From Conoideocrella luteorostrata (Eukaryota > Ascomycota > Sordariomycetes > Hypocreales > Clavicipitaceae): DNA of 64,000 nucleotides. Every line of letters starts with the position of its first letter. Position 1 is the stretch's first letter. Positions 25,825-36,952 of this stretch are shown here, piece by piece. The stretch covers positions 1-64,000 of the forward strand of contig JASWJB010000004.1 in assembly GCA_032433595.1 (NCBI GenBank). Reading direction: 5' to 3'. The notes below the pieces were generated by a model. The model saw only the letters and a program-made list of their open reading frames with translations. It was not told the DNA's origin and did not search any database. Both the position numbers and the translations under genes were made by a program.

Positions 25825-26916
25825 TTGAACAGGCGCCTATTGAGGTGCAGGTCTGTCGTATGTATAAATACGGGGGTCTTTATGAACCGCGGAGACAGGA
25901 TGAAATGTTTCGCTTCATGAAGGATCAGTGCACTAAGCAGTGTAAATATGTCACAGCGAAGCGACAATTTAAATGCTGCTCTCTACATATGCACAACAAC
26001 ACTGCGCATATGGTAATATATATGTTCATATCCATTGCCACAAGATGCATATAGATCTATTCTCTTGGTAAAACAAATCCGGTTGCAGCGCGCTGGTCCC
26101 TTTATGCGGCTTTTTTTGTCTTTCGCTCTGGGCTGATCTGTATGTCAGATGTGTCACGCACCATGCACTCCGACTTCTAAAAGCAACTAAATCGCAAGCA
26201 GAAATAGTACAATCTTGGCGCACAATAGCGCCGGATTTAGAATTTACTCCAAAGTCACCCGGTGGAAAGGAGGTGGCATATATGACTATGTTCTCATGGG
26301 GGACCCTGCCGAAACGTTTTGGGATCAGTTTGGCTGGTTCGGTGTTCAATTTGGATGAGAGTGATGGTTTTTGAAGACTCAAAGGAATGAATTGGCAATG
26401 ATTAGAATCAATGAATACTGAAAATACTATTATACTTTGGCATGGCCGTTCCGACTGTGTCATTCACGACTCTCTCCATACACAAACTGACACTTGAGCG
26501 TCCTACCACTTGTTCAATCGCCTCGTAACACCCCCCCGAACCTTACACACACCGCAATAAATTTTGCAACAGCACTCGTTCCAGTCTTGCCATACAGTCG
26601 CCGATAATTTGAAGAAGCCCGAGCTGTAGGCGCGAGATGTAGGCGCTCTGGATTGGTCGACCATGTACCGCCAAACGAAGATGTCAAGTAGGTCTATTGT
26701 GCGTCGCTCAATTACTTGTCTATAAGAGTGAAGAAGCGAGCAGATCTGCCGCGAAAAAATTCTTGCTCTCTCAGAATGTAGTAGCTTAATATTTGAAAAC
26801 TTTGCCCGATGATGCATTGTGTTGTATGAGTCCCGTATGTGTGCACAACATTGGTGTATAATTGCCACGATTTGTCAAGCGCATAGCAGCATGAGCCAAA
26901 TAGAAGATTAAAATAC
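25825..26916. other. Intergenic region between convergent genes
   Basis: About 1.1 kb between the ends of the methyltransferase and the nitroreductase-family gene. Minus-strand open frames at 26026-26463 and 26503-26868 have no recognisable domains. Confidence 0.4.
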
Positions 26917-27633
26917 TCAACTTCTCACAAACACGGTCGTCTCTTCAACCTTCATTCTGCCAATACGAATCTTGTTTACGCTAGCTTCCACATCTTCATA
27001 TCCAACCGACACTCCACATAATATATCCAAATCGTCCCTGACCCCAACTTCCGCCCGAACAATGTCCCCATACCCAGCAATGCTCACCTGAGCACAGGTT
27101 GCAACGCCTTGTTCCGTCAAAGCCAGCAGCAACGTCTGTAAATGCATGCCAACACTCATGGCGGCAGAGCCCGGAAGCTTTTTGCTCATGCATACAATGA
27201 TGCCTACCGGCGCACCAAAGAACTCGAAGTTTTTCATCACTGCCTGTCGTCTCGCCACGGTGTCTTCGCGGGGGATCCCTAATCCAATACCGTATACGGC
27301 ATTTCCTACCTCTGAGCGCCACTGCTGGAATTCGTTCGGCAGAGGTGGGATTTTTGGAACTGCGTCGGAGGATGCTGCGGCAACCAAAGCGTTTTTGAGC
27401 CTGTGCAATGCCGGCCCGGTGACAACGTAAAGGCGCCAAGCTTGAGTATTCGAGTTGGAGGGGGCTTGGGCAGCTAGCTTAAGCGCAGTATTGAGTACTT
27501 CATCGGGGACGGATTTTGGTAGGAACTGGCGCGTGGAATGTCGACATAGAATTGCCTCTTCAAGGAGCATGCGCCGGCCATTCAGCCCACCTTGCCCACT
27601 TTCGTTTGTCTGCGATACATTCCCGGAAGGCAT
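26917..27633 (-). CDS. Nitroreductase-family FMN oxidoreductase
   Basis: Single exon, 238 residues, starting at the ATG at 27633. The upstream frame lacks another ATG. The N-terminal part shows the FMN phosphate-binding signature RHSTRQF, followed by APSNSNTQAWRLYVVTG, the two best-conserved family motifs. Further on are GIGLGIPRED and the helix SAAMSVGMHLQTLLLALTEQGVATCAQ, which forms part of the dimer and flavin site. The family uses FMN and NAD(P)H to reduce nitro groups, quinones, enones or dehydro bonds, and some members desaturate peptide or heterocycle intermediates. The protein is cytosolic by appearance, with no signal or membrane segment. In this setting it might reduce or aromatise a nitrogen ring intermediate, but that is inference. 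Confidence 0.85.
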   Translation of the reverse strand: MPSGNVSQTNESGQGGLNGRRMLLEEAILCRHSTRQFLPKSVPDEVLNTALKLAAQAPSNSNTQAWRLYVVTGPALHRLKNALVAAASSDAVPKIPPLPNEFQQWRSEVGNAVYGIGLGIPREDTVARRQAVMKNFEFFGAPVGIIVCMSKKLPGSAAMSVGMHLQTLLLALTEQGVATCAQVSIAGYGDIVRAEVGVRDDLDILCGVSVGYEDVEASVNKIRIGRMKVEETTVFVRS

Positions 27634-28438
27634 TGTGGGATCATAAAGAGTGGGCCAAATGACTGTATTACAAGAATTCAAACGTTCAATACATGGAGTT
27701 TCAAACGGCCTTTATACCTGAGAGAGCCTGCACTTTTACAAAGACATCTGACGGCAGGTTCGGCCATCATTGGTAGCCGCCCCATCAACAATGCTACGTG
27801 AGGCCATGCCGGCAGCGGCTGTGACTATTCCCGCCAATCCGAGACTTCTTTTCCAACCCGAAGCTGTTTAATCTAGTGCTCAGGGAGTAGATAGCAGCAA
27901 TCTCAACTCGAAGCGCAATTGTTACGGGTGCGAAGGAGCCCCACGCGCAGCCATATTCACCCGCCCGACGGGAAGTTTAATAGCGCAAAAGCCGAGCTGC
28001 ATCTCGAGGCACCTGCGTAGCATTATTCAGCTTATCAAGAATGACGACACAAAGCGCCAAATTTTCCTGTCTGTGGACCCAAAGGGATCTATAAGCACCT
28101 CATGTTTATCAGCGCGGTCCGAGTTGCCAGTGACCGTAGGTTGGCCAGAGGTCAAAACTCCAATCACGAACGCACGATCGCACGAATTCCATGGCCGGAA
28201 GCAAGATATATTCCTCGCCTGCCGAAATGGACTTGTGGATTTAATAGCGAGGCAAATCCTATCCTACAGTACTTGACCCGTCATCAACATAAGGTACAAA
28301 ATTCTTCCGCTCGTGACAATGAACTTCTCCACTAACTCATCAATTCGATACCATGATCGAATGCCCCTGCATCTCCGACGTAATAAAGCAGATTCGCGTA
28401 TGCTGTCGCCAACAAACACTCTGGCTAATCAATCAGAC
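27634..28438. other. Intergenic, promoter side of the nitroreductase gene
   Basis: About 0.8 kb with no gene that I can support. It should contain the promoter of the nitroreductase-family gene and the 3' end of the ricin-B-type gene. Confidence 0.4.
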
Positions 28439-29176
28439 TCATTTCTTCCTGTTGCATCCATCGCCGTTGTTTGGGCCTCCATTTCCATTGTTGCCACTTC
28501 CGTTGTTGCCATTCCCGCCGTTACCGTTACCGTTGCCGTTGCCATTGCCATTACCATTGCCACCGCCATTCTGCGTCCCATTGCGTCCATTAGCAGCACC
28601 TCCAAATGTAAAACTCTGGTCCCCTGACCCATTCACACATTGCGCCGCATCCAGCCTCTGCCCTTTACTAGACAAGCACTCTCCCTCCGCATTCCCGGGC
28701 ACTAGACTCAGCGGCCCAGCAGCAGCTCCATCAAACTGAAAGAGCTGCGAGTTCGTCACCTCACCGCCGCCATCTGCCCTCCCACCGCAAGAAAACAGGT
28801 TCACCTGGTCGCCTGCCTTGCGCCTCGGGTCAAAGTTCAAGCACGCCTGCGTGAGTGTGCTCACGATGAGAGCCTTCCCTTTCTGGTCATTGTGTTTCCC
28901 AGAGGTGATGATGTCCCAGCCTTGGCCGTCGGTACTGCCGCAAGTGGCGATCTGCACGGGAGTGAGATTGGCCCTGAAATCGCCAGAGAGCTTATCGACG
29001 AACAGGCACTGTCCGTCAGAGGTTTGAATCTGCACGTTGGAAAAGGCGCGAGTGGCAGAGCCGTCGCGCTGCTGAGCCTCATTGGTGGCCTCTTGGTTGA
29101 GTTCCTTGACCGCACGGCGGGCTGGCTGGGCGGCGACCAGGCCGACAGACAAAGCAATGAGAAGTAGGGAGTGCAT
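28439..29176 (-). CDS. Secreted ricin-B-type (beta-trefoil) protein with Gly/Asn tail
   Basis: Single exon, 245 residues. A signal peptide (MHSLLLIALSVGLVAAQ) is followed by a short propeptide-like stretch with dibasic ARRAVKEL, then a beta-trefoil-like region from about residue 45 to 190. That region has repeated Q/C-L..D..(W/F) features (DGQCLFVD, GQGWDI, QACLNFD, NSQLFQFDG, EGECLSS) like ricin-B lectin repeats. The final 45 residues are an almost pure Gly-Asn repeat ending NNGDGCNRKK. The family is common and secreted in plant- and insect-associated ascomycetes. Carbohydrate binding is plausible but unproved. The GN tail may vary in length between strains. It is unlikely to belong to the biosynthetic cluster. 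Confidence 0.8.
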   Translation of the reverse strand: MHSLLLIALSVGLVAAQPARRAVKELNQEATNEAQQRDGSATRAFSNVQIQTSDGQCLFVDKLSGDFRANLTPVQIATCGSTDGQGWDIITSGKHNDQKGKALIVSTLTQACLNFDPRRKAGDQVNLFSCGGRADGGGEVTNSQLFQFDGAAAGPLSLVPGNAEGECLSSKGQRLDAAQCVNGSGDQSFTFGGAANGRNGTQNGGGNGNGNGNGNGNGNGGNGNNGSGNNGNGGPNNGDGCNRKK

Positions 29177-29351
29177 GATGGGAAAGGAAAAAGTAAGTTA
29201 ATGGGCGAAGTGGAAAACGTTTGTTGAAAGGAGTGTTTGGCAAACTTGCACAGCAAGGTTTGTTGAAAAGCTAATTGACAAGGAGTGTACGAAGCAGAGA
29301 GCGATGGATGAATGAAATCAGGACGTGGGATGAGCTCTTGATGTTGCGCAT

Positions 29352-29359
29352 CTATATAT
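29352..29359 (-). promoter_or_regulatory. TATA-like element of the ricin-B-type gene
   Basis: A TATATA element on the minus strand lies about 175 bp upstream of the start codon at 29176. The interval between is pyrimidine-rich on the coding strand. Confidence 0.3.
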
Positions 29360-32300
29360 GTAGTCTCCAGAACATAAGCGGGCAATGCATGTTGTTGCAC
29401 TTCAGGAGCAGGAGCTTTCTCATGAGGGTATCACCGTTCCCAGTCGGCGCTACGCCAAACAATTCAGGGCAGGGGCGCCATTCTCGCGGCCCGTTTCGTG
29501 TGCCTGACAATGAACCAAGTCCAACGTCCGTTCGTCTGATGACACATGCAGGGGCTGAGGCTCGGGCAGCCACTTGTGTTGGCCCCCTTGTGGTTTCAAG
29601 TTGGTGTTTACTGGCGCGGGGCTGACGATTGACTGGCTGCATCTAAGGTTATGTCACGCGCAGGCTGGCCCGTAGCGCAAAGACATCCTATCATTATCCC
29701 ATCGCACGATTGCAATTTTTTTTTCGAGTGAATTGGACTCTACGCAAGCTGCTAGAATCTTTGCTCGGGCGCAAGTTGTCATTTCTAGCGGCGCAGCGCA
29801 TCACGCGACGTTTACCATATGTTCCCCAAAGTATGACTATATAGTATGCGTTGGCTGCTACTGTTTAAAAATTCTGGAAAGTCATATATGACATCGCGTC
29901 CGGATCATCAAATGCAACCGGCCCTGGTGTCTTGTGAAACTTCACATATGGTGCCTCTGAGAAATGACACGTCAGCGAGGCTATTGATGTGGTGATTAAA
30001 CCACCAGTAGACTCTGCGCTACGAAACGCGCAGCAGATTTTGCGGTAAGAGTTTTTCTTGGAATAGATGACCCTCTTCATTAGATGAGGCCGTGTCGGAA
30101 TTGTTGAAAAAGTTGCTGTTGGGCTTGTTGGTGAATGTTACACCGGCGTCTTGTCAAACAGTCATGGTGGGGAACACGACGTGTATCTTGACTCTAAACC
30201 TGGAAAACAAGAATTAGCTATCTCCATGCCGATGGATGTCGCTGCCATGTTGGTCACTGCGCGGTCTTTCTATGTCCCTCGTTTGATGCTTCCCGCCCAG
30301 CGACCATCTTGCCGGGAATCTTGCCCGACGCACGGCTTCAAGCGGCGACAGTTAGCAAGCTGCCCCGTAGAACAACGGCGCCTCGTCCAAAAGAGCACGT
30401 ACCAGCACGTAATTATATGTTACCTACGGCAAGCCTGCCCCGAGATTAGCTTCAATATAAAATAGATCGCACGTGCATCTCAGTCTCTCCAGCACCAGTT
30501 CAAAGTAGACTAAACCCACAGTGAGATTCTGTACTTAGCCTTATCTTGGTGTATGTCTTGGTGTATGTCTTGGTATATGTCTTTGCAGTAGAAGTGTTAT
30601 CAAGGGGGGTAGCAAGGATGAGGTCATGTCGAGGGTGATGTTGTCATATTGTCAACCTTGACTAAGTTAACGCCAATTTACGAAAGTCCGATCACTTCAG
30701 CACCCAGTCATACGTGCATGGACAGGCACGATCCGAAGCTAGGATGTACCAGAAAAATGACCCATCAGGCGCATTTCCTACGAGTAAACAAGAATATTGA
30801 AGCGGGGAATTATTGGCGCCGGCACATTGTTTTGCGTAACAAACAAAATTACCAACGCTTATGCAACAGCATGGCAGAACAAGGTGCGCAGATGATGAGA
30901 CGAATTCGGAACGCGACAAAGCGTTCTTGGCGTTCCTCAAACACGATCGCTTCACGGAGGCTGGCGCGGATCACAAAATTGATAAAACGCTAATTTCGTC
31001 CGACAAAACGCTGTTTGAAACAGCTGTGCATTCACCCTATAGTTAAGCAGCGGACCCTAATCATGGACTACTCCGTAGTTATCTCTAACTGATCAGCAGG
31101 GAACCTCATCTGGTACGGCAACCCAGCTCTGTTGTGCGACCCGCCACAGCACCGGCTTTAGCACTTAAAGCACTACGGAGACATCAAGTCAGTCCAAATT
31201 ATCGGGCAGAGAGAGAGTGCCATGCCAATCGACAGCGGTCAACAACGTACACGAATGCAACGAGGTGGGCAGTTTCCGGGGCTTCCACAACAACCCCTCT
31301 GGTCAAGCTCGGTAGGCGATGCAGCAACTCCCACAGCCATCATGCTGACAATGGCGGCGACGACGATCTGGCGAATGCTGAGCATAGTGACGGCTGAAGG
31401 TTCAGGAATAAAATCGGTGGAGTAACTTATAATTTATTCTGCGGGTGCCGAGCATTGCGCCAAGCCGGCGGCTGATCCGATTATATAGTTCGCCGCCTGT
31501 CCTCGTTTAAACTACTACTCCCAGCCCAGGCGCAATCTTCACCTGCAGAACGTTTCGCTGTCTACAAAATGTACCTGTCAATCGCCCGTTTCACCAGGCG
31601 ACCTGCCTATTTCTGTATAAATCATTCACAGCATTCTCACATAAGCATGCAAATAGGTGAGGGGAACCCAGTCAATCTCGGTGATGCTTACATCGTTCTG
31701 CCGTAGAGCGAATCAGAACTTGTGATTTTTTTGTAGGAGCGATCGACTTGGAAGGTCGCTCAGGCAGTTGCATCGATAGGTCAGCATGACTTTACCGATA
31801 TTCTGTTCATCCCGGTAGGCGAGTCTTAATTCTGTCGCTGTCGGGATTTTGTCGCCGAACAAGAAGAGGAGGTGCATGAGCCCGCGGCGTTTCAATAGGT
31901 TCATCGGGCAAAACGAGTTGGTCGTTCTAAACGCAGCAGCTAACCTGGAGGTTGGAAAGTTTTTGCTTTCATTCTCGAATTCAGGTTCCAAGGAATCCAT
32001 ACATTTGGTATCGTCATGGTTTTTAATTTGCACGATGTCTTATTTTCCCAATTCCGCCACCTAATTCAATTACCTACAGTCAACACACCCAACTCCATCA
32101 GTGGTTCTGCTCGTTAATACTCTCTGCTTCGTTCACTGCATCAAAAATGCATCCTCTTCCTACAACTCTATAGGCTTTTTGGGATGTTTTGCTTCCGATG
32201 CTGGCGGAAAATAAAAAACAAGTATCAGTTAGAAGCACAGTGACGTGAAAAGCAACTCCGACTACGCCTCCATCTACTCCGCGCGCAATTAATGACGTCT

Positions 32301-32710
32301 GTGAGACCCGTGATATTTCTTCTTGGTTCGGGCGATCTTCTCCTCATAAATTCAGTGTTATCGCTACTGGGAACTGAAACAAAGTAAAACAAGTCCCTGA
32401 GAACTGGATCTGCTGATTTCTTCTTGACGTCGTAGGTCCCAGTGCAGCATAACCATACCCTTCATTAACCATTGGGAATAACAGCACATAGAACTGTTAA
32501 TAAAGCAATACAAAAGAATTAAACACTCAAAAAAGGAAAAAAGACTTCTATCTACGTTAGTTTATATCAGAATAGGCTCATCCATGACAATTTTCCGGAA
32601 ACTAGGAACTTGCCTGACCAAGTCCACTCTCACAAGATTGCCTCATTCCTATGTCCTTTGCCAACACAGCGTAAAATATTAAGCAAAATAAATAAACCAC
32701 TTCTAAGGGA
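29360..32710. other. 3.3-kb gene-free region left of the cluster
   Basis: No supportable gene. Short open frames (30151-30465, 30649-30993, 31134-31397, 31713-32033) lack domains and splice continuity. A 12-bp tandem repeat lies at 30545-30580. The stretch marks the probable left border of the dense biosynthetic cluster. Confidence 0.4.
30545..30580. repeat. 12-bp tandem repeat, three copies
   Basis: CTTGGTGTATGT is present at 30545 and 30557, and as CTTGGTATATGT at 30569. The sequence around it is non-coding. Confidence 0.7.
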
Positions 32711-34100
32711 TTAAGATGGCTTTAAATAGACTTTTTCCTTGAGCCCCTTCACAATGCCCTCGATTGTGTCCGCCGCGTAGTCGTAGTCTTCTAATCCAAG
32801 ATACACCTGAGCGCTTATCCTCACAAAAAATCTGTTTCCAATCAGGAACAACGGCATTGATGTCTTATAATGATAAAGAACTGTGCCAAGCATCCACTCC
32901 ATCGCACTGTTGATCTCCTCCGGTGGTAACACAGTATCCGTCTCTTTGGCTCCGTCGCCTTTCATGCCAAGCCACACCGGCAACGCGATGTTAGACAGCG
33001 CACAATTAGTCAGAGTACCTTTTGCGTTCTCCAAGACGCAAGTGCCAAGACGCTCGGCAATTCTTTTACTTCCATCCTTGTTCAAAGTGGTCAAATACTG
33101 CATAATATTTTCCTCGCCCCCGAGAACATCGCGGCGATACGCAATGGCGTCTTTGACAGTAAGCCACGCTGACACGTCCTTTGTGCCTACAAACTCAAAG
33201 TTCTTCACAAAGTATTTGGACAGATCCGATGTCGGCGCAGATGCTCGTTGGTCTATCGATAGATATCCACGACTGGTTGCCAGGGTGGAAGTCAACAGAT
33301 GCTGGTTCCGCCGCGGTACATAGAATATGGAACAAGAGTGCGGAACAAACAGCCACTTATGGCAGCTCGATACCAAAAAGTCTGGGTCGACCTCGGCGAG
33401 ATTGAGCTTCACCATTCCAACGCCTTGTGCGGCATCGACCATGCTCAGAATACCCAGCTCTTTGCAAGCCTTGACCATGGCCTGCCAAGGGAATAGACCT
33501 GCTGGCTGAGAGGAGACCAAGTCGAATACGCATATGCGTGGGGTCTTGCTCGCGGCGTTGACCGTCTCCACCGCTTCTTTGAAGCGACTCAGAATATCTT
33601 CATCCTCAATTGGATATTCAATGTGAATTTGCTGGGTCGATACTTTGCCGGCGTGGTGGTCAATGGTAAACTCAATCGCCTTTTTAGTGATGTCGTAGAT
33701 CGTCGAAAAGTGTAAGATTACGTCGTCACTCTCCCAATGGAGGCTTCTAAACACTGTGCTAAGGCCTTCAGTAGCATTTCCAAGAAGAACAAGATTCTCA
33801 AGCGGCGCTTGTACAAGTTCTGCTACGGCAGCTCTTGACTCCTCAACAAGCCTCGGATACTCAAACCACATGAATTGATCTGGACATGACAACGCCTTAT
33901 CTTGGTACTCTCTTTGCTTTAACAAGATGGTCTTCGGAACAGTTCCAAATGAGCCTAAGACATGACAGAATTAGTGTTTAACAGCCCAAAGTAAAGAGGC
34001 GACATAAGTACCATGTTTGAGAATTCCTCTTACCGTGATTCAAGTTCGTCCATGACGAGTCTAAAGGGAACTCTTTTTTAAGATTGGCTCCAAACTCCAT
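32711..34100 (-). CDS. Class V PLP-dependent enzyme (isopenicillin-epimerase/Egt2/LolT-like)
   Basis: Two exons, 34100-34034 and 33954-32711, encode 436 residues. The intron was placed so that the conserved NHGSFGTVP N-terminal motif (residues 21-29) is rebuilt across the junction. The PLP-binding aspartate lies in DAAQGVGM (D196) and the Schiff-base lysine in SSCHKWLF (K222). The group includes bacterial isopenicillin-N epimerase-like proteins, the ergothioneine C-S lyase Egt2 and the loline enzyme LolT, a PLP Mannich-type cyclase. Sequence alone does not choose between C-S lysis and ring-forming chemistry. The gene is head to head with the MFS gene (715 bp apart) and shares a promoter element with the terpene cyclase locus, which favours a biosynthetic role over housekeeping. 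A second PLP enzyme of the LolC/Fub7 type at 57-59 kb makes a loline-like pairing attractive. Confidence 0.85.
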
Positions 34101-34447
34101 TTTGACAGTGCCTTTGATGAAGCGAAGCCTGATTTATTCCTTTGTGTACCGCGCAGGTTAGTCCTGCCGAGGTAGATTGTGTCTCTTTTTATCCAGTCTG
34201 TCGTCTGCTGTGTTATCTACTTGTCATTTCTTCTTCTCGTAGCACACACAAGTGGTTTTCCCATGACACAGCCGCCGCAATGTAACTATAGATATGGAAT
34301 ACGTTGCTCCGTACTTTTCGGACTCTTTCCTTTCAGTACAATTTTCCGTTTCGGACAATAATCGTGCCACGCCCCCACCACATTTGGAGCGGTAGCGCTT
34401 CGTGTGCCCGAACCTGAAATCAACACCACTTTTGGCCCAAGTCTTTG

Positions 34448-34471
34448 TCGGATACTTCCACATTTGGGCAA
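34448..34471 (+). promoter_or_regulatory. 24-bp element shared with the cyclase/SDR promoter
   Basis: TCGGAT, one variable base, CTTCCACATTTGG, one variable base, CAA. The same 24-bp element, with only these two differences, occurs at 50513-50536 between the terpene cyclase and SDR genes. It lies in the 715-bp divergent promoter between the class V PLP gene and the MFS gene. The CGG-containing start fits a Zn2Cys6 regulator half-site. Confidence 0.55.
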
Positions 34472-34814
34472 TGCGACGAGGAACGGCGCACGACGTCGCG
34501 AAAGCCAGCGAGTCGGCACGCATGTCCAATACTTGTGTTCGTTGCAAAGCTCTCAGCAGCACGTGGATTTATTTTCGACACTAGTATGCGTTCTGGAATC
34601 GTTCGGACAAGGGGCGTCGTTGCGTGGAGACGGCGTGCTGTATGTGCTTGCTTGCTCCTGTAAGCAGCCACTGGGAACTACGCTGTGACTGATAGAATCG
34701 ACAAAAAGCGTAAACATGTACTACTTCGTATGTGCCAGCATGAAATGTGTCACGCACAATTTATTTCAAAATTTCCCGTCAATCATTATTTGAAGTGATT
34801 AGCCGACATTTGCA

Positions 34815-36663
34815 ATGTTGCCCGCGACAGTGGGGAAGTTGTACACTGCAGACTTGGGGATAGCAAAGTTTGAACTAAGTGATTCGACGATCCCAGAGCC
34901 ACGCCTCTCCAAAGATGCCTCAGACTTGCCCCCGTCCTCAGCCGATTCCCTTGAAGAAAAGAAACGATGCTTTTCATCGGTTAACTATGTCGGATCCCTT
35001 GCAGCTATTGGTCTCGCTGGTGTGGCCTGTATTGGTGGCTTCTCCTTGATAGCTCCGGTTCTCTCTTACATCAACCAAGATATTGGACCCGATCCCAATT
35101 CTGTTTTGGTGTCTTTATCCAAAAATTTAACCCAGGCGGTTATGCTGACCATCGTGGGCCGTCTTTCAGACCTTTTTGGGCGTCGCTACTGCCAGATTGG
35201 CGGCACGGCACTGGCTCTGATAGGCTGCATAGTCGGCGCGCCGCAACAAACATCAACACGCTTATAGGTGCCAACGTGCTCATCGGACTTGGCTCCCCGA
35301 CACAGGTTTCTTTCCCGTATCTCATCGCAAAGATAGTTCCCATGAAACGGGGCTACCTGGCGTCCATCTACATCTACACGCTGCTGATTCCGGTATCTGG
35401 CGTCTCTTCTATCGTTGCGACTGCCTTGGTAAATAACACCTCGACCACGTGGAGGTCAAGCTATTTCCTCATTATAGCCATTAATGTCGCCGCCTTGACC
35501 CGCTGGGTGTTGTTTTATCACCCTCCGACCTGGGACGACTTGGCCGAGATTACTATGGGTTCGGCAGAGAACAAGACCACCATGCTGAAGCAAATCGATT
35601 ACGTTGGACTCTTCTTGCTCTCTTCGGGGCTCTTGTTGTTCTTGATGGGCCTGTCTTGGGGAGGGAGCGTGTATCCATGGCAATCTGCAGGTGTGATTTC
35701 GACGATGGCTATCGGTGGACTCCTCTTGGCGGTTTTGTCCTCTTTGAACTCCGGCTGGATAGGACCCGATCCTTGGTACCGATGGAACTGTTCAAAAACC
35801 TTCCAATGGGTTGCGGCTGTTGGCACGCTATCCATGGCGGCTAGCATGTACTACGCATTCAACATTGTATTCCCTCAGCAAGTAGACGTTCTGTACTCCA
35901 ACGTCAGCCCAAGTAGACAAGGCTGGCTTAAAATGCGTGATATGTGGCCCTCCTTTACTCGGTCAGATCGTTACGTGTCTGTTCGCTAACAAGATTGGGA
36001 AAATTAAGTACCAGTTAGTGGTTGCCGCCGCCGTTGGCGCCTCGTTCTATGGCGGTAAGTTTTTTTTTTTTTTTTGTTGTTGTTTTTGGAAAACAAAAAA
36101 ACAGCCCTATGCATAGAATTGCCTGCTAATGACAGAAAACCACACAGCAAATGCTTGCGTTACCATAACAAATATGAACACAATCATCGTTCTGCTCTGC
36201 GTTGGTGGATTTGCTCTGGGCTGCCCTCGCGCTCGTGTCGCTGTCAGTAACGCTGAAGGACCAGCGCATAATTGGCACCGGCCTTGGCGTCGCTAGTTCT
36301 TTGAGGATGGTCATTTCGACAAGCTCAGCTACCATATATACCGCTATTCTGATTAACAGGCCATCGACAATTCCCGCGACAGTGTCGGGGGCATTGATTC
36401 AGGCTGGGCTTCCCAGCGCTTCGGTTGCGAGCTTCATCGCCACTGTCAAGTCAAATCCAGACCAGTTTGCTACCATCCCGGGAGTGTCTGATAGGATCAT
36501 TAATATTGGCGTAGAGGCATTCAAGTTTGCAAATGCAAAGGCGCAATCTACCGTCTATCTCTCGACCATTGCTTTTAGTGATTTGGGCGTCATCTTCAGC
36601 TTGCTCACTCCCGATATGGAGTCGAAGCTGACCGACAGTGTGATGACGAGACTTAAAGTATAG
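34815..36663 (+). pseudogene. Disrupted TRI12-like MFS efflux pump
   Basis: The protein is recognisable from end to end as a DHA-type major facilitator of the TRI12 family: a hydrophilic N-terminus, then membrane segments, the GRLSDLFGRRYCQIGG loop, NINTLIGANVLIGL, PMKRGYLA, CVICGPPLLGQIV and the LKDQRIIGTG motif near the end. However, the frame changes three times with no usable splice sites: near 35241-35250 (in a GGCGCGCC stretch), near 35929-35936 (in an AAAA run) and near 36200. One real intron, 36055-36147, with a long poly-T, lies between the second and third breaks. The last frame ends normally at 36663. Intact long neighbours such as the ABC exporter argue against general sequence error. 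The gene is therefore probably dead, and I would treat it as a broken product-export or self-protection pump. Confidence 0.75.
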
Positions 36664-36952
36664 CCCTACTGCCAGACTTTTATTGTACTATGAGGAGCTA
36701 CGCAGAGGCTACATTCTTGTGAAATGGTCTAAGGAGTGCGTCAAATCGGCCGCCGGCGTGCTCGTACCAGATGTAATTGTAGATTCAGATAGATTGCCAT
36801 TGGCACGCGTGTAAACAATACAAGTAAAAACCTTCAATAAGGTTTCTGATCTCATTTTCTGATCTTCTAACGGCTATGTTAAAGAAAAAATTCTCTAAAA
36901 TCTATAGATCAAAGCTACAAGCATTGAGCTGCATCTATGTACTGTGGTCCGG

